Assembly (NCBI RefSeq): GCF_040892545.1
Contig: NZ_CP156079.1
Coordinates: forward strand, 2,763,501-2,827,500
Reading direction: 5' to 3'
Source of the DNA: Paracidovorax avenae
GTDB lineage: Bacteria > Pseudomonadota > Gammaproteobacteria > Burkholderiales > Burkholderiaceae_C
Length of the DNA: 64,000 bases
Shown: positions 10,613-21,500 of the stretch, piece after piece
How the letters are laid out: the number at the start of each line of letters is the position of its first letter
Position numbering within the stretch: the stretch's first letter is position 1
The notes under the pieces: model-generated
The model's input: only the letters and a program-made list of their open reading frames with translations
Database searches by the model: none
Told to the model about the DNA's origin: nothing
Made by a program: the position numbers and the translations under genes

Positions 10613-11176
10613 ATGGCGACCGAGAAACAGAAAATGCTGGCCGGTGAGCTCTACCATGCCGGTGATCCTGAACTGCAGGCCGACATGGCCGCCGCGCGCC
10701 GCTGGATGGCCCGGTACAACGACATGGCGGCCCATGCCCGCCTGGATGCGCGCGGGCGGCACATGCTGCTGGTGGAGGGGCTGGGTTCCGTGGGCGAAGG
10801 CACGGCGGTGCGGCCGCCGTTCCATTGCGACTACGGTTTCAACATCCACCTGGGATCGGGCGTGTTCCTGAACTTCAATTGCGTGATCCTCGACGTGGTC
10901 GAAGTGTGCATCGGCGACGGAACACAGATCGGGCCCGGCGTGCAGATCTACGCGGCGGACCACCCCCGCGACGCAGCCACCCGAGCCACCGGGCTCGAGT
11001 CGGGCAGGCCGGTGCACATCGGCCGCGACGTCTGGATCGGCGGCGGGGCGATCCTGCTGCCGGGCGTGACGGTGGGGGATGGCGCGGTGATCGGTGCGGG
11101 CAGCGTCGTCACGCGCGACGTGGCGGCCGGGGCCACCGTGGGCGGCAATCCCGCGCGGCCGCTGCGCCCCCGCTGA
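10613..11176 (+). CDS. Maltose/galactoside O-acetyltransferase family protein
   Basis: This is a 187-residue left-handed beta-helix acetyltransferase that transfers acetyl from acetyl-CoA to a sugar hydroxyl. The N-terminal mac domain (EKQKMLAGELYHAGDPEL) is followed by hexapeptide repeats from about residue 75 (NCVILDVVEVCIGDGTQIG). The catalytic His is in YAADHPRDA, and the end is VGGNPARPLRPR. It matches Maa/NodL-type enzymes; the substrate cannot be read from the sequence. An in-frame extension to 10523 exists, but ATG 10613 starts the conserved part. It stands alone between the PIP-box gene and a convergent ABC exporter. Confidence 0.88.
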   Translation: MATEKQKMLAGELYHAGDPELQADMAAARRWMARYNDMAAHARLDARGRHMLLVEGLGSVGEGTAVRPPFHCDYGFNIHLGSGVFLNFNCVILDVVEVCIGDGTQIGPGVQIYAADHPRDAATRATGLESGRPVHIGRDVWIGGGAILLPGVTVGDGAVIGAGSVVTRDVAAGATVGGNPARPLRPR

Positions 11177-11230
11177 GAGGAACGCCGCGAGACCGCTGCC
11201 CGGCGACGGCTTTTCCTTTGCCGCCGGCGG

Positions 11231-13066
11231 TCAGGTGCCGTCGGGCTCTCCCAGGAAGCCGCCGCTCTGGTGCGCCCACAGCCGGGCATACACGCCTCCC
11301 TGGGCCAGCAGTTCGGCATGGGTACCCTGCTCCGCGATGCGGCCGGCGTCGAGCACGATGAGCCGGTCCAGAGCCGCGATGGTGGAGAGGCGGTGGGCGA
11401 TGGCGATGACGGTCTTGCCCTGCATCAGGGTGTCCAGGCTTTGCTGGATGGCGGCTTCCACTTCCGAATCGAGCGCGCTCGTGGCCTCGTCCAGCAGCAG
11501 GATGGGCGCATCCTTCAGCATGACCCGGGCGATGGCCACGCGCTGACGCTGGCCGCCCGACAGCTTCACTCCGCGCTCGCCCACCTGCGCGTCGTAGCCG
11601 CCGCGGCCCTGCAGGTCGGTGAGCTGTTCGATGAAGGCTGCGGCTTCCGCGCGTTCGGCGGCCTCGTGCATCTGCGCGTCCGTGGCGTCGGGGCGGCCGT
11701 AGAGGATGTTGTCGCGCATCGAGCGATGCAGCAGGGATGTGTCCTGCGTGACCATGCCGATGGACTGGCGAAGGCTGTCCTGGGTCACGTGGGCGATGTC
11801 CTGGCCGTCGATGAGCACGCGGCCGGCCTGCACGTCGTGGAAGCGCAGCAGCAGGTTCACGAGCGTGGACTTGCCCGCGCCGGAGCGTCCGATCAGGCCG
11901 ATGCGCTCGCCGGGCCGGATGGTCAGGTGCAGGTCGTCGATCACGGGGCGGCCCGGCTGGTAGCCGAAGGTCACGCCCTCGAACGTCACCTCGCCGCGCG
12001 TCACCGCCAGGGGGTGGGCGTCCGGCGCATCCACCACGGTGCGGGGGCGGGTGAGGGTGTTGATGCCATCCTGGATGGTGCCGACGCTCTCGAACAGCGT
12101 GGTCACTTCCCACATGACCCAGTGCGCATGGCCCGAAACCCGCAGCGCCATGGCCGTGACGGCCGCCACCGCGCCCGCGCCCACCTGGCCCATGGACCAG
12201 AGCCACAGCGCCGTGCCGCAGGCTCCCAGGATCATGGCGACCACCAGCACATGGTTGACGATCTCGAACGTGCTCACGAGACGCATCTGCGCATAGCCCG
12301 TGTGCTTGAACGCGTCCATGGCCGCGCGGGCGAATTCCGCCTCTCGCCGGGTGTGGGAGAACAGCTTCACGGTGGCGATGTTGGTGTAGGCGTCGGTGAT
12401 GCGGCCCGTCATCACGGAACGGGCATCGGCCTGTGCCTTGCCCACCTTGCCCAGCCGGGGGACGAAGTACCAGCAGGCGGCGGCATAGCACAGCACCCAC
12501 AGCGCGAAGGGCAGGAGCAGCCGGGCGTCGAAGCCGGCGGCCAGCGCAAGGATGGTGACCAGATAGACGCCCATGCCGATCACCACATCGGTGGTCGTGA
12601 AGATCATGTCGCGCACGGCGAGCGCCGTCTGCATGATCTTGGTGGTGATGCGGCCGGCGAATTCGTCCGCATAGAAGGACATGCTCTGGCCGAGCATCAG
12701 GCGGTGGAAGTTCCAGCGCAACCGCAGCGGGAAGTTGATGGCGAGCACCTGGTGCTTCACGCTCGTCTGCAGGACCACCAGCCCGATGCTGGCCACCATG
12801 AGGCCCACGATCAGCCAGAGGGCGCCCCGGTGCCCCGTCCACAGGCTGTCGGGCGCCGTGCCGGACAACCAGTCCACCAGGTGCCCGAGGACCGAGAACA
12901 GGAACGCCTCATAGACGGCGATGGCTGCCGACAGCCCCGCCATTGCCATCACATGGCCGCGCAGGCCTTGTGTGCAGGCCCACACGAAAGCCATGAAGCC
13001 CTTGGGCGGCAAGGTGGGTTCGGTGGAGGGGTAGGGGGGGACGCGGTTTTCGAAATACTGGAACAC
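11231..13066 (-). CDS. ABC exporter, fused permease and ATPase
   Basis: This is a 611-residue half-transporter of the MsbA/multidrug type. Six membrane helices fill about residues 25-320, including GHVMAMAGLSAAIAVYEAFL. The nucleotide-binding domain follows with Walker A GRSGAGKST near residue 395, the signature LSGGQRQR, Walker B ILLLDEATSALDS and the H-loop AIAHRLST. It would dimerise in the inner membrane and export a lipid, peptide or drug; the cargo is unknown. It is a single gene convergent with the acetyltransferase (54 nt apart) and divergent from the ArsB-like transporter. Identification as ABC exporter is certain. Confidence 0.95.
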   Translation of the reverse strand: MFQYFENRVPPYPSTEPTLPPKGFMAFVWACTQGLRGHVMAMAGLSAAIAVYEAFLFSVLGHLVDWLSGTAPDSLWTGHRGALWLIVGLMVASIGLVVLQTSVKHQVLAINFPLRLRWNFHRLMLGQSMSFYADEFAGRITTKIMQTALAVRDMIFTTTDVVIGMGVYLVTILALAAGFDARLLLPFALWVLCYAAACWYFVPRLGKVGKAQADARSVMTGRITDAYTNIATVKLFSHTRREAEFARAAMDAFKHTGYAQMRLVSTFEIVNHVLVVAMILGACGTALWLWSMGQVGAGAVAAVTAMALRVSGHAHWVMWEVTTLFESVGTIQDGINTLTRPRTVVDAPDAHPLAVTRGEVTFEGVTFGYQPGRPVIDDLHLTIRPGERIGLIGRSGAGKSTLVNLLLRFHDVQAGRVLIDGQDIAHVTQDSLRQSIGMVTQDTSLLHRSMRDNILYGRPDATDAQMHEAAERAEAAAFIEQLTDLQGRGGYDAQVGERGVKLSGGQRQRVAIARVMLKDAPILLLDEATSALDSEVEAAIQQSLDTLMQGKTVIAIAHRLSTIAALDRLIVLDAGRIAEQGTHAELLAQGGVYARLWAHQSGGFLGEPDGT

Positions 13067-13267
13067 GGGCAGGCTCTCTCCTGATCAGGCCGCAATGGTA
13101 GGTGGGCTGCGCGCCACACATGCGGAAGGGGTCAATCGGCGCCGTGTAGGCCAAGGTCGCGTTCTGGGCGGCGAGGGCCATTCCCGGCGATGGCCACTGC
13201 CGCGTTCCCTAGAATCCGCGTCCGACAGGCGGCACCGCCCCTGAGAGAGAACCATACAACAGCGCGC

Positions 13268-13312
13268 GCCGGGGGCTGCCCCGGCGGCCGCGCACAGAAA
13301 GGAACCGCTTTC
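13268..13312 (+). promoter_or_regulatory. 5' leader hairpins of the ArsB/NhaD-like gene
   Basis: A 7-bp GC stem with a GCTG loop (13268-13274/13279-13285) is followed by a 5-bp stem (13297-13301/13308-13312). The second stem contains the AAAGGA ribosome binding site of the next gene and could partly hide it. No known riboswitch class was recognised. Confidence 0.3.
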
Positions 13313-13313
13313 C

Positions 13314-14588
13314 ATGCTGACAATGGCCCATCCCGGGTGGACGTGGGGCGTGATCGCCGTCGCCACCGCCGCCGTCATCCTGCGGCCTGCACGCGTTCCC
13401 GAGGCCGTGTGGGCCGTGGGCGGCGCCCTCGTGCTCGCCGTGTCCGGCCTGTTGCCCTGGGCGGAGGCATGGAAGGGCGTGCTGCGTGGGCACGACGTGT
13501 ATCTGTTCCTGGCCGGCATGATGCTGTTGTCGGAAATGGCCCGCCGCGAAGGGGTGTTCGACTGGCTGGCCGTCGAGGCGGCGCGCCGGGCGCGGGGCTC
13601 CGGCGAGCGCCTTTTCGCATGGGTTTTCGGCGTCGGGACGCTCGTGACCGCGACGCTGTCCAACGATGCCACCGCGGTCGTGCTCACGCCGGCCGTGATC
13701 GCCGTGGCGCGGGCCGTGGGCGCGGCGCCGTTGCCGTATCTGCTGATCTGCGCTTTCGTGGCCAACGCGGCCAGTTTTCTTCTGCCCATCTCCAATCCGG
13801 CCAACCTCGTCCTGTGGGGCGGTGGGCAGATGCCGTCGCTGCCCCATTGGCTGGCGCTGTTCGGCCTGCCGTCCGTCGCGGCGATCGGCGCCACGTACTG
13901 GGTCCTGAAATGGCGCGTCCGGCGGGAGATCGACCGGCCTGTGGCTGCTGAGCTGCCCGCCCGCCCGCTGGGTGCCGGTGGGCGTCTGGCGGCCGCAGGT
14001 CTGGCGGTGTCGGCGGTGGTGCTCGTGGGGTGCGCCTGGTGGCGGATTCCGCTGGGCGCTCCGACGCTGGGGGCGGCTCTGCTGACGTTGGCGTTGCTGC
14101 GCGCGGGCTGCGGCCACCAGGTGGGGCCGGTGTTGAAGTCGGTGTCATGGGGCGTACTGCCGCTGGTGGCCGGGCTCTTCGTTTTCGTGCAGGCGCTGGA
14201 AGTCACCGGTGTGGTGGGGCATCTGGCCCGCATGCTGTCCGAGGCCGCAACGGCCGCGCCGCTGGCTGCGGGCCCGGCGCTCGGGGCCTTGCTGGGCTTC
14301 GGCGCCAATCTGGTGAACAACCTGCCGGCCGGCCTGCTGGCTGGTGCCGCACTGGAGGCTGCCCATGCCGCAGAGCCGCTGCGCGCCGCGGCCCTCATCG
14401 GGATCGATCTCGGCCCCAACCTTTCCATTACCGGCTCGCTCGCGACCCTCCTGTGGCTGGCCGCACTGCGGCGCGAAGGCATCGAGGTGAGTGCGCTGCA
14501 GTTCCTGAAGTTCGGTGCCTGGGTGATGCCTCCCGCGCTTGCGGCAGCCCTTCTGGTGCTGACGGGCATGACCGCTGCCGGGCTGTAG
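13314..14588 (+). CDS. ArsB/NhaD-like ion transporter
   Basis: This is a 424-residue polytopic membrane protein of the ion-transporter superfamily that includes ArsB arsenite pumps and NhaD antiporters. About eleven hydrophobic segments are visible. The ArsB-like block TLSNDATAVVLTPAVIAVA lies near residue 103, and a second inverted-repeat motif GANLVNNLPAGLLAG is close to the C-terminus. The second matches the conserved NNLP helical hairpin. No arsR, arsC or arsD lies nearby, so arsenite export is unproven and another anion or Na+/H+ is possible. An AAAGGA sequence precedes ATG 13314; ATG 13323 is an alternative. Confidence 0.85.
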   Translation: MLTMAHPGWTWGVIAVATAAVILRPARVPEAVWAVGGALVLAVSGLLPWAEAWKGVLRGHDVYLFLAGMMLLSEMARREGVFDWLAVEAARRARGSGERLFAWVFGVGTLVTATLSNDATAVVLTPAVIAVARAVGAAPLPYLLICAFVANAASFLLPISNPANLVLWGGGQMPSLPHWLALFGLPSVAAIGATYWVLKWRVRREIDRPVAAELPARPLGAGGRLAAAGLAVSAVVLVGCAWWRIPLGAPTLGAALLTLALLRAGCGHQVGPVLKSVSWGVLPLVAGLFVFVQALEVTGVVGHLARMLSEAATAAPLAAGPALGALLGFGANLVNNLPAGLLAGAALEAAHAAEPLRAAALIGIDLGPNLSITGSLATLLWLAALRREGIEVSALQFLKFGAWVMPPALAAALLVLTGMTAAGL

Positions 14589-14792
14589 GCCGTTGCCGCC
14601 CGGCCCGGCATCTCTGCAGAGCAGTACGTAACCGGTGAAAGCTATGAGGGCCGGGTACATGATTGTCACAAAAAAGCCCAAACGGCTCCAGCTCGCAAAA
14701 ACGGCGCTCCGTTGAAGCTATCCTCAGACGTTTCATTCCATCCCGCTGTGCCGCATCCACGTGCTCCGCGCGTGTTCCGCTTTCTGCCGCCC

Positions 14793-17700
14793 ATGCCTTC
14801 GCCCCTCGCTTTGCGCCCGCCTGCACGGTTTCCGTGGCTGGGCATTTCTGCGGTGCTGCTGGCGCTGGGCGTGGGGGCCGGGCTCTGGGAATGGCAGCGG
14901 ATGTCGGTGGAAGCCATTGCGCAGGCGCGCTTCGAGCGCAAGGCTTCGGCGGCCACCGTCGCGCTCGAGGCCCATGTCGGGCGCTACCTCGGACTGCTCA
15001 CGGGGGTGCGCGGGCTCTTCATCGTCAATCCCCACCTGACCCGAGCCGAGTTCGACAACGCCTTGCGCGAACTGCGGCTCTGGCCCCAGTACGCGGGCAT
15101 CGTCAACCTGGCGTTCACGCGCTACGTGCTGCATGCCGACAGGGCCGCGTTCGAAGCATCGGTGCGGGCCGATGCCTCCCTGGCCGCCGACGGCATGCCG
15201 GAGTTCGCCATACGTCCGAAAGGCGATCGCCCGGACTACTACATCGCGGACTACGTGTGGCCACGGTCGGGCAACATGGGGGTCGTGGGACTGGACATCG
15301 GGGCCGTGCCCTCCACCATGGAATCCGTGCGCTACAGCCGCGACAGCGGCAGCGCCATCGCTTCCGCCCCTTATGACATGCTGCAGGTCTCCGAGCACCG
15401 CGCCGCGTTCAGCCTGCGCCTGCCGGTGTTCACCGACGCAGGGGGCGGCCCGCGCTATGTGGGTTCCGTGGCCGCCGCGATACGGTTCCATGACCTTGTC
15501 AACGCGTTGCGCGAGGAAGGGCGCCTCGCAGGGCTGGCCCTGGGTGTGCAGGATGTCGGCTCGGTACGAGGTGCGCAGCCCTCCGGCGCCCGGACGATGC
15601 TGGATCTGCCGGCCACGGCGTCCGGCACACATCGCTACGAGCGCGAACTGCAGATCTACGACCGCCGGTGGAAGCTGACGTTCGTTTCGGAGGGCAGTTT
15701 CCTTTCTGCCGCCGAGCAGGCGGTGCCCTGGCTGGCCGCCACGGCGGGAGCGCTTGCAACCTTGCTGCTGGTGCTCCTGGCGGTCTCCTGGCGCTGGCGC
15801 AGCGCTGCGCTGAAAGATCCTTTCCAGACGCTGTTCGACCAGGCCGCGGTGGGCGTGGCGCAGGTGGATACCGCAACCCGGCGTTTCGTGCGCGCGAACG
15901 CGCGTTTCTGCGAGATCCTGGGCTATGAGCCCCAGGAGTTGCTGGCACTCACGGTGCGCGACGTGACCCACCAGGACGACCAGGCCGAGACGGAAGCCGT
16001 GATCGACCGCCTCGCGGCTGGCGGGCAGCAGGAATACCGGTACGAGAAGCGCTACCGCCGCAAGGATGGCCAGATGGTCTGGGCCGAACTGCGCCTGGCT
16101 CCGATGCGCGACGACCGCAGGCAGCCGGCCCAGCACATCGCCCTGGTTCAGGACATCAGCGACCGCAAGCACATGGAAGCGGCGCAGCGCGACAGCGAGG
16201 AGCGGCTGCGGCAGATACTCTACCGCCTGCCGGTGGGGGTCTGCCTCGTCGCTCGGGACGGAACGCTGAGCTTCCGCAACGAGCGCTTCGAGCAGATCTG
16301 CCGCCATGCCGACGCAGCACCTTCCACGGTGCGCGAGTGGTGGCAGGCGGTGCAGCCGGACCCGCTGCGCCGGGAGCAGGCCATGGCGGACTGGGAAGCC
16401 GCATGCACCGCTGCACGGGCCGGCGACGGCACGCTGCCATCGCGCGAGTACGCCATCACCTGCGGCGATGGCTCCGTGCGCACGGTGGACATGGCCGGGG
16501 TGCTGCTGGACGGTGCCTGCCTCATCACGATGATGGACCTGAGCCAGCACAAGGCCGCTGAGGAGGAGATCCACTATCTGGCCTACTACGACCCCCTGAC
16601 GCAGTTGCCCAATCGGCGGCTGCTGGTGGACCGGCTGCAGCAGGCACTGGCTGCCAGTGTGCGCCGCGGACGGTGCGGCGCGGTGCTCATGCTGGACCTG
16701 GACAACTTCAAGACCCTCAACGAGACCCAGGGGCACGAGCGCGGCGACATGCTCCTGCGCCAGGTGGCCCAGCGCCTGCGCGGCTGCGTGCAGAACGAGG
16801 ACACCGTGGCGCGGCATGGGGGCGACGAGTTCGTCGTGGTGCTGGAAGACCTGGGGCAGAGCCCGCAGGGCGCTGCTGCCCGGGCGGAGGAGATGGGGCA
16901 GAAGATCCTGGCGGCGATGCGGCATCCGTTCATGCTGGAGGGCGAGGCCCACCATACCACCCTGAGCATGGGCGTGACCGTGTTCCAGGGAGCGCGGGAG
17001 ACGGTGGACGAGCTGCTGCAGCGCACGGACCTGGCCATGTACCAGGCCAAGGCCAGTGGCCGCAATGCGCTGCGGTTCTACGATCCGCAGATGCAGGCAT
17101 CGGTCGCTGCACGCGCGGCCCTGGAAACCGACCTGCGGGACGGCCTGGGCCGTGGCGAATTCGAACTGTTCTACCAGCCCCAGGTGCACCACGGCCATAT
17201 CGTGGGGGCCGAAGCCCTGCTGCGGTGGCGCCATCCGGGCCGCGGTTTCGTCTCGCCTGGCGAGTTCATTCCGCTTGCGGAGGAAACCGGGCTCATCCTC
17301 CCCCTGGGGGAATGGGTGCTGCGCGCCGCGTGCGAACGGCTGGCCCAATGGTCTCGCCATCCGGTGCTCTCCCAGATCAGCCTGTCGGTGAACGTGAGCG
17401 CACGGCAGTTCCACCAGGGCGGCTTCGTCGGGCAGGTGCTTGCGGCGCTGGCGGGCACGGGCGCGGAAGGACGTCGCCTCAAGCTCGAGATGACGGAAAG
17501 CCTTCTGCAGCAGGACCTGGAAGACACCATCCAGAAGATGCAGCAGTTGCGTGCCTACGGCGTGGGGTTTTCCCTGGACGATTTCGGTACCGGATATTCA
17601 TCGCTGGCCTACCTCAAGCGCCTGCCGCTCGATGAGCTCAAGATCGACCAGAGCTTCGTGCGCGATGTGCTCACGGATCCGAACGATGCATCCATTGCCC

Positions 17701-17912
17701 GGACCATCGTGGCCCTGGGCACCAGCCTGGGGCTGCGGGTCATCGCCGAAGGCGTGGAGACGGAGGCGCAGCGCGTCTTCCTGGAGCGCAACCATTGCCA
17801 CGCCTGGCAAGGGTATCTGTTGAGCCGCCCCGTGAGCGCGGACGACTTCGAGCGCCTGGTCCTTTCGTTCCCGCCACCGGATGCAGCTGGCGCTCCCCCG
17901 GCAATGGACTGA
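14793..17912 (+). CDS. CHASE-PAS-PAS-GGDEF-EAL membrane signalling protein
   Basis: This is a 1039-residue c-di-GMP enzyme. A membrane helix near residues 17-35 precedes a periplasmic CHASE sensor domain (about 60-290), and a second helix lies near 309-332. Two PAS domains follow ([13 protein letters not shown], then [14 protein letters not shown]). The GGDEF domain has an intact HGGDEF site near residue 676, and the EAL domain has an intact EALLRW near residue 806 plus [10 protein letters not shown]. Both cyclase and phosphodiesterase activity are possible. ATG 14793 puts the first helix near the N-terminus; TTG 14712 and GTG 14772 are possible earlier starts without a clear ribosome binding site. 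The ligand is unknown. The 3' end overlaps the next gene if that one uses its ATG. Confidence 0.9.
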   Translation: MPSPLALRPPARFPWLGISAVLLALGVGAGLWEWQRMSVEAIAQARFERKASAATVALEAHVGRYLGLLTGVRGLFIVNPHLTRAEFDNALRELRLWPQYAGIVNLAFTRYVLHADRAAFEASVRADASLAADGMPEFAIRPKGDRPDYYIADYVWPRSGNMGVVGLDIGAVPSTMESVRYSRDSGSAIASAPYDMLQVSEHRAAFSLRLPVFTDAGGGPRYVGSVAAAIRFHDLVNALREEGRLAGLALGVQDVGSVRGAQPSGARTMLDLPATASGTHRYERELQIYDRRWKLTFVSEGSFLSAAEQAVPWLAATAGALATLLLVLLAVSWRWRSAALKDPFQTLFDQAAVGVAQVDTATRRFVRANARFCEILGYEPQELLALTVRDVTHQDDQAETEAVIDRLAAGGQQEYRYEKRYRRKDGQMVWAELRLAPMRDDRRQPAQHIALVQDISDRKHMEAAQRDSEERLRQILYRLPVGVCLVARDGTLSFRNERFEQICRHADAAPSTVREWWQAVQPDPLRREQAMADWEAACTAARAGDGTLPSREYAITCGDGSVRTVDMAGVLLDGACLITMMDLSQHKAAEEEIHYLAYYDPLTQLPNRRLLVDRLQQALAASVRRGRCGAVLMLDLDNFKTLNETQGHERGDMLLRQVAQRLRGCVQNEDTVARHGGDEFVVVLEDLGQSPQGAAARAEEMGQKILAAMRHPFMLEGEAHHTTLSMGVTVFQGARETVDELLQRTDLAMYQAKASGRNALRFYDPQMQASVAARAALETDLRDGLGRGEFELFYQPQVHHGHIVGAEALLRWRHPGRGFVSPGEFIPLAEETGLILPLGEWVLRAACERLAQWSRHPVLSQISLSVNVSARQFHQGGFVGQVLAALAGTGAEGRRLKLEMTESLLQQDLEDTIQKMQQLRAYGVGFSLDDFGTGYSSLAYLKRLPLDELKIDQSFVRDVLTDPNDASIARTIVALGTSLGLRVIAEGVETEAQRVFLERNHCHAWQGYLLSRPVSADDFERLVLSFPPPDAAGAPPAMD

Positions 17913-18258
17913 CGTGGCAGGCGCGGCGGAATTCAAGACCCTCGTGCTGTACACCGTGACGGCGCTGGCGGAAATCGCGGGATGCTACCTGCCGTGGCTG
18001 TGGCTGCGCCAGGGCCGCAGTGCCTGGCTTCTGGTGCCGGGGGCTGCGTGCCTGGCCCTGTTCGCCTGGCTGCTCACCCTGCATCCTGCAGCAGCCGGAC
18101 GCGTCTATGCTGCCTATGGAGGGGTGTACGTGGCCGTTGCGCTGGGCTGGCTCTGGGCGGTGGACGGCATCCGGCCCGACCGCTGGGACCTTGCCGGCGC
18201 AGGGGTGACGCTGGCGGGCATGGCCATCATCGCCTTCGCGCCCCGCGGCGCGGCCTGA
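17881..18258 (+). CDS. YnfA/UPF0060 family membrane protein
   Basis: This is a small inner-membrane protein, 125 aa from ATG 17881 or 114 aa from the in-frame GTG 17914. Four hydrophobic helices are visible. The family blocks [21 protein letters not shown] and [18 protein letters not shown] identify UPF0060/YnfA, a group related to small multidrug transporters with unproven function. The ATG start overlaps the preceding gene by 32 nt, and the GTG lies just after that gene's stop. Neither has a convincing ribosome binding site. Confidence 0.85.
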   Translation: MQLALPRQWTDVAGAAEFKTLVLYTVTALAEIAGCYLPWLWLRQGRSAWLLVPGAACLALFAWLLTLHPAAAGRVYAAYGGVYVAVALGWLWAVDGIRPDRWDLAGAGVTLAGMAIIAFAPRGAA

Positions 18259-18560
18259 GAGGGCTCCCGGCCCGCCGGCCTGCGCCCGTCGCGGCGGTTG
18301 CATTTCGACGGAAGAACGATCGCAGTTCGCTGGCGGACATGCCGCGGCCGATGGCCTCCTGCCAGGGCGACAGGCCAGCCACCGGCCCTCGCGGGCGAAG
18401 CATCGGCGGCAAGCGCGAAGCCCGGAAACGGCTGGCGGGCCGGTGGGCCACGGTATCATCCGGCGCTGACCCGCAGGCACGGGAGGCTTTGCCGTCCGTC
18501 CGCTCCGGGCATTGCCTTGCCGCCCTTTGCCACGCTGCACCCAAGCCTGCCGCCCCATCC

Positions 18561-21500
18561 GTGCGCCTCAACTCCATCAAACTCGCCGGCTTCAAGTCGT
18601 TCGCCGAACCCACGCACTTCGTGCTCCCGGGGCAGCTCGTGGGCGTGGTGGGCCCCAACGGCTGCGGCAAGTCCAACATCATGGACGCGGTGCGCTGGGT
18701 ACTGGGAGAGTCCAAGGCGAGCGAGCTGCGCGGCGAATCGATGCAGGACGTGATCTTCAATGGAACCACGCACCGCAAGCCCGCCAGCCGCTCGAGCGTG
18801 GAACTGGTCTTCGATAACGCGGACCACCGGGCTGGCGGGCAATGGAACCAGTACGCCGAGATTGCCGTCAAGCGCGTGCTCACGCGCGAGGGCAACAGCA
18901 GCTATTTCATCAACAACCAGCCCGTGCGCCGCCGCGACGTGCAGGACGTGTTCCTGGGCACCGGCCTGGGGCCCCGCGCGTACGCCATCATCGGACAGGG
19001 GACGATCAGCCGCATCATCGAATCGCGTCCGGAAGAGCTGAGGCTTTTCCTGGAGGAGGCGGCGGGCGTCTCCAAATACAAGGAGCGCCGCCGCGAGACC
19101 GAGAACCGCCTGGCCGACACCCGCGAGAACCTCACGCGCGTGGAGGACATCCTGCGCGAGCTGAACGCGAACCTGGAACGCCTGGAAAAGCAGGCGGAGG
19201 TGGCGGCCCGCTATAACGCCCTGCAGTCGGACGTGACGCTGCGGCAGCACCAGCTCTGGTTCCTCAAGCGCGCCGATGCGGAAGCCGAACAGAACCGCGT
19301 TCGCACGGAAGGGCTGCAGGCGGTGAACGACCTGGAATCCCGCATGGCCGACATGCGCCATGTGGAGGCGGATCTGGAAACCATCCGCCAGGCCCACTAT
19401 GCCGCCGGTGACCAGGTCAACCAGGCGCAGGGCCGGCTCTACGAGGCGACCGCGGAGGTCGGCAAGCTGGAGGCGGAGATCCGCTATGTGGTGGAAGGGC
19501 GCCAGCGCGTGGAGCAGCGGCTGGCCCAGTTGGCCGAGCAGATCGTGCAATGGTCGGCCCGCAAGGAAGAGGCCGAGGCCGAGATGGAAAACCTCGCCGG
19601 CGCCGGGGTGGATGCGGAGGAGCGCGCGGAGATGCTCGCCGCCCAGGTCGAGGAACAGGCGATGCAGATGCCCGACCTGGAGGAAGCCCTGCGCCAGGCG
19701 CAGCAACGCTCCGAAGCGCAGCGTGCGTCGGTGGTACAGGTGCAGCAGCAGATCCAGGTGCTGGCGGCCGAGCAGCGCAGCCTGCAGGAGCAGCGGCGGC
19801 AGGCGGAATCGCGGCACGAGCGCCTGCGTGCCGATCGCAATGCCCTGGCGGCCCCCGACGAAGCGCGCCTGGCCAACCTGAACGGGCAATTGCAGGAGGC
19901 CGAGGAGGCCGCCGAAATGGCGGAGGCACGGCTGGCCGAACTGCAGGACAGCGTTCCCCAGCTGGACGAAGAGCGCCGCCAGCGGCAGCAGGCCGCGAAC
20001 GCCGAAGGCGCCCGGCAGGCAGACCTCTCGGCACGCCTGGAGGCGCTCAAGGCACTGCAGGAGAAGGTCCGCACGGACGGCAAGCTCAAGCCGTGGCTGG
20101 CCCGGCACGGGCTGGACGGGCTGCAGGGCCTGTGGAGCCGGCTGCACATCGAGCCCGGCTGGGAGAACGCGCTGGAAGCCGCGCTGCGCGAGCGCCTGGG
20201 GGCGCTGGAGGTCGGGCGCCTGGATACCGTCCGCGGCTTCCTCGGCGCCGGCGGGCAGGATGCACCTCCCGCCCGCCTGGCCTTCTACAGCGCGCCGTCC
20301 GCCGCGGGCGCGTCCGGTACGGCATCGGCCGCGCCGCGGCTGGCCGACCTGCTGCGTGTGCCGGAGGCCGGCCTGCGTGCCGTGCTGGAGGACTGGCTGC
20401 AGGGATGCCAGACAGCCGCCACGCTGGACGAGGCGCTGGACCGCCGGACCCAGCTGCGGCCGGGCGAGGCGATCTACGTTCCCGGCGGGCATGCGGTCAG
20501 CGCGCACGGCGTGAGTTTCTATGCGCAGGATTCGGAGCAATCGGGCCTGCTCGCGCGCGCCCAGGAAATCGAGCACCTCGAGAAAGAACTTCGGGCACAG
20601 GCGCTCATCCACGAGGAATCGCGCACCGCGCTGGTCCGTGCCGAAGCGGCTTATGCAGATGCCTCGCAACGGCTGGTGACGGCCCGGCGGGAGGCCAGCG
20701 AAGCCCAGGGCCGGCGCCACGAATTGCAGGTCGAGAGCCTGCGCCTGAACCAGCTGGCGGAGCAGGCCCGGGCACGGAGCGAGCAGATCGGCGCCGACCT
20801 GGCCGAGGTGGAGGCCCAGCTGGCGGACCTTCAGGAGCGTTCGGTGGCTTCGGAGGCGCGTTTCGAAGAACTGGACATGCAGCTCGCCGACAGCCAGGAG
20901 CGCCATGCCCAGCTGGGCGACCGCGTGATCGAGGCCGAGCGGCGCCTGAACGAGTGCCGCGAGCAGCAGCGGGCCCTGGAGAGGCAGGCGCAGGAAGCGA
21001 CGTTCTCCCGCCGCAGCCTGGAAGCGCGGCGGGCCGAACTGGCGCGCACCATCGACACCGCGCGCACGCAGGTCGCATCGCTGGAGGACGAGCGCCAGCG
21101 CGCCCAGGACGAAATGGGCCGCCTGTCTTCCGCGGCGGCGCAAGGCGGCCTTCAGCAGGCGCTGGAGCTGAAGATGGAGCGCGAGAAGGCCCTGGCCGCG
21201 CAGCGCAGCGAATACGACGATCTCACGGCCCGACTGCGCGCGAGTGACGAGCGGCGGCTGCAGCTGGAGCGCGCGCTCGATCCGCTGCGCCAGCGCATCA
21301 CCGATTTCCAGCTCAAGGAGCAGGCGGCGCGGCTGGGCCTGGAGCAATACACCAGCCTGCTCGCGGATGCACAGGCCGACCTGGACGCCGTGGCGCGCTC
21401 CATCGAAGAGGGCGGCGTGCGAGCCGCCGGCCTGCAATCCGAGATCGACCGGCTCCATCGCGAGATCACCGCCCTGGGCGCGGTCAACCTCGCCGCGCTG

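Noticed and set aside
13190..13313. Possible fluoride or other riboswitch before the ArsB/NhaD-like gene, because of GGCGATGG and nearby hairpins.
   Set aside because: The conserved second half of the fluoride motif is missing, and no other riboswitch consensus fits.
13085..14611. A 508-codon minus-strand ORF opposite the ArsB/NhaD-like gene.
   Set aside because: Its translation is rich in Arg, Ala, Thr and Pro without domains, and the plus strand encodes a clear membrane protein.
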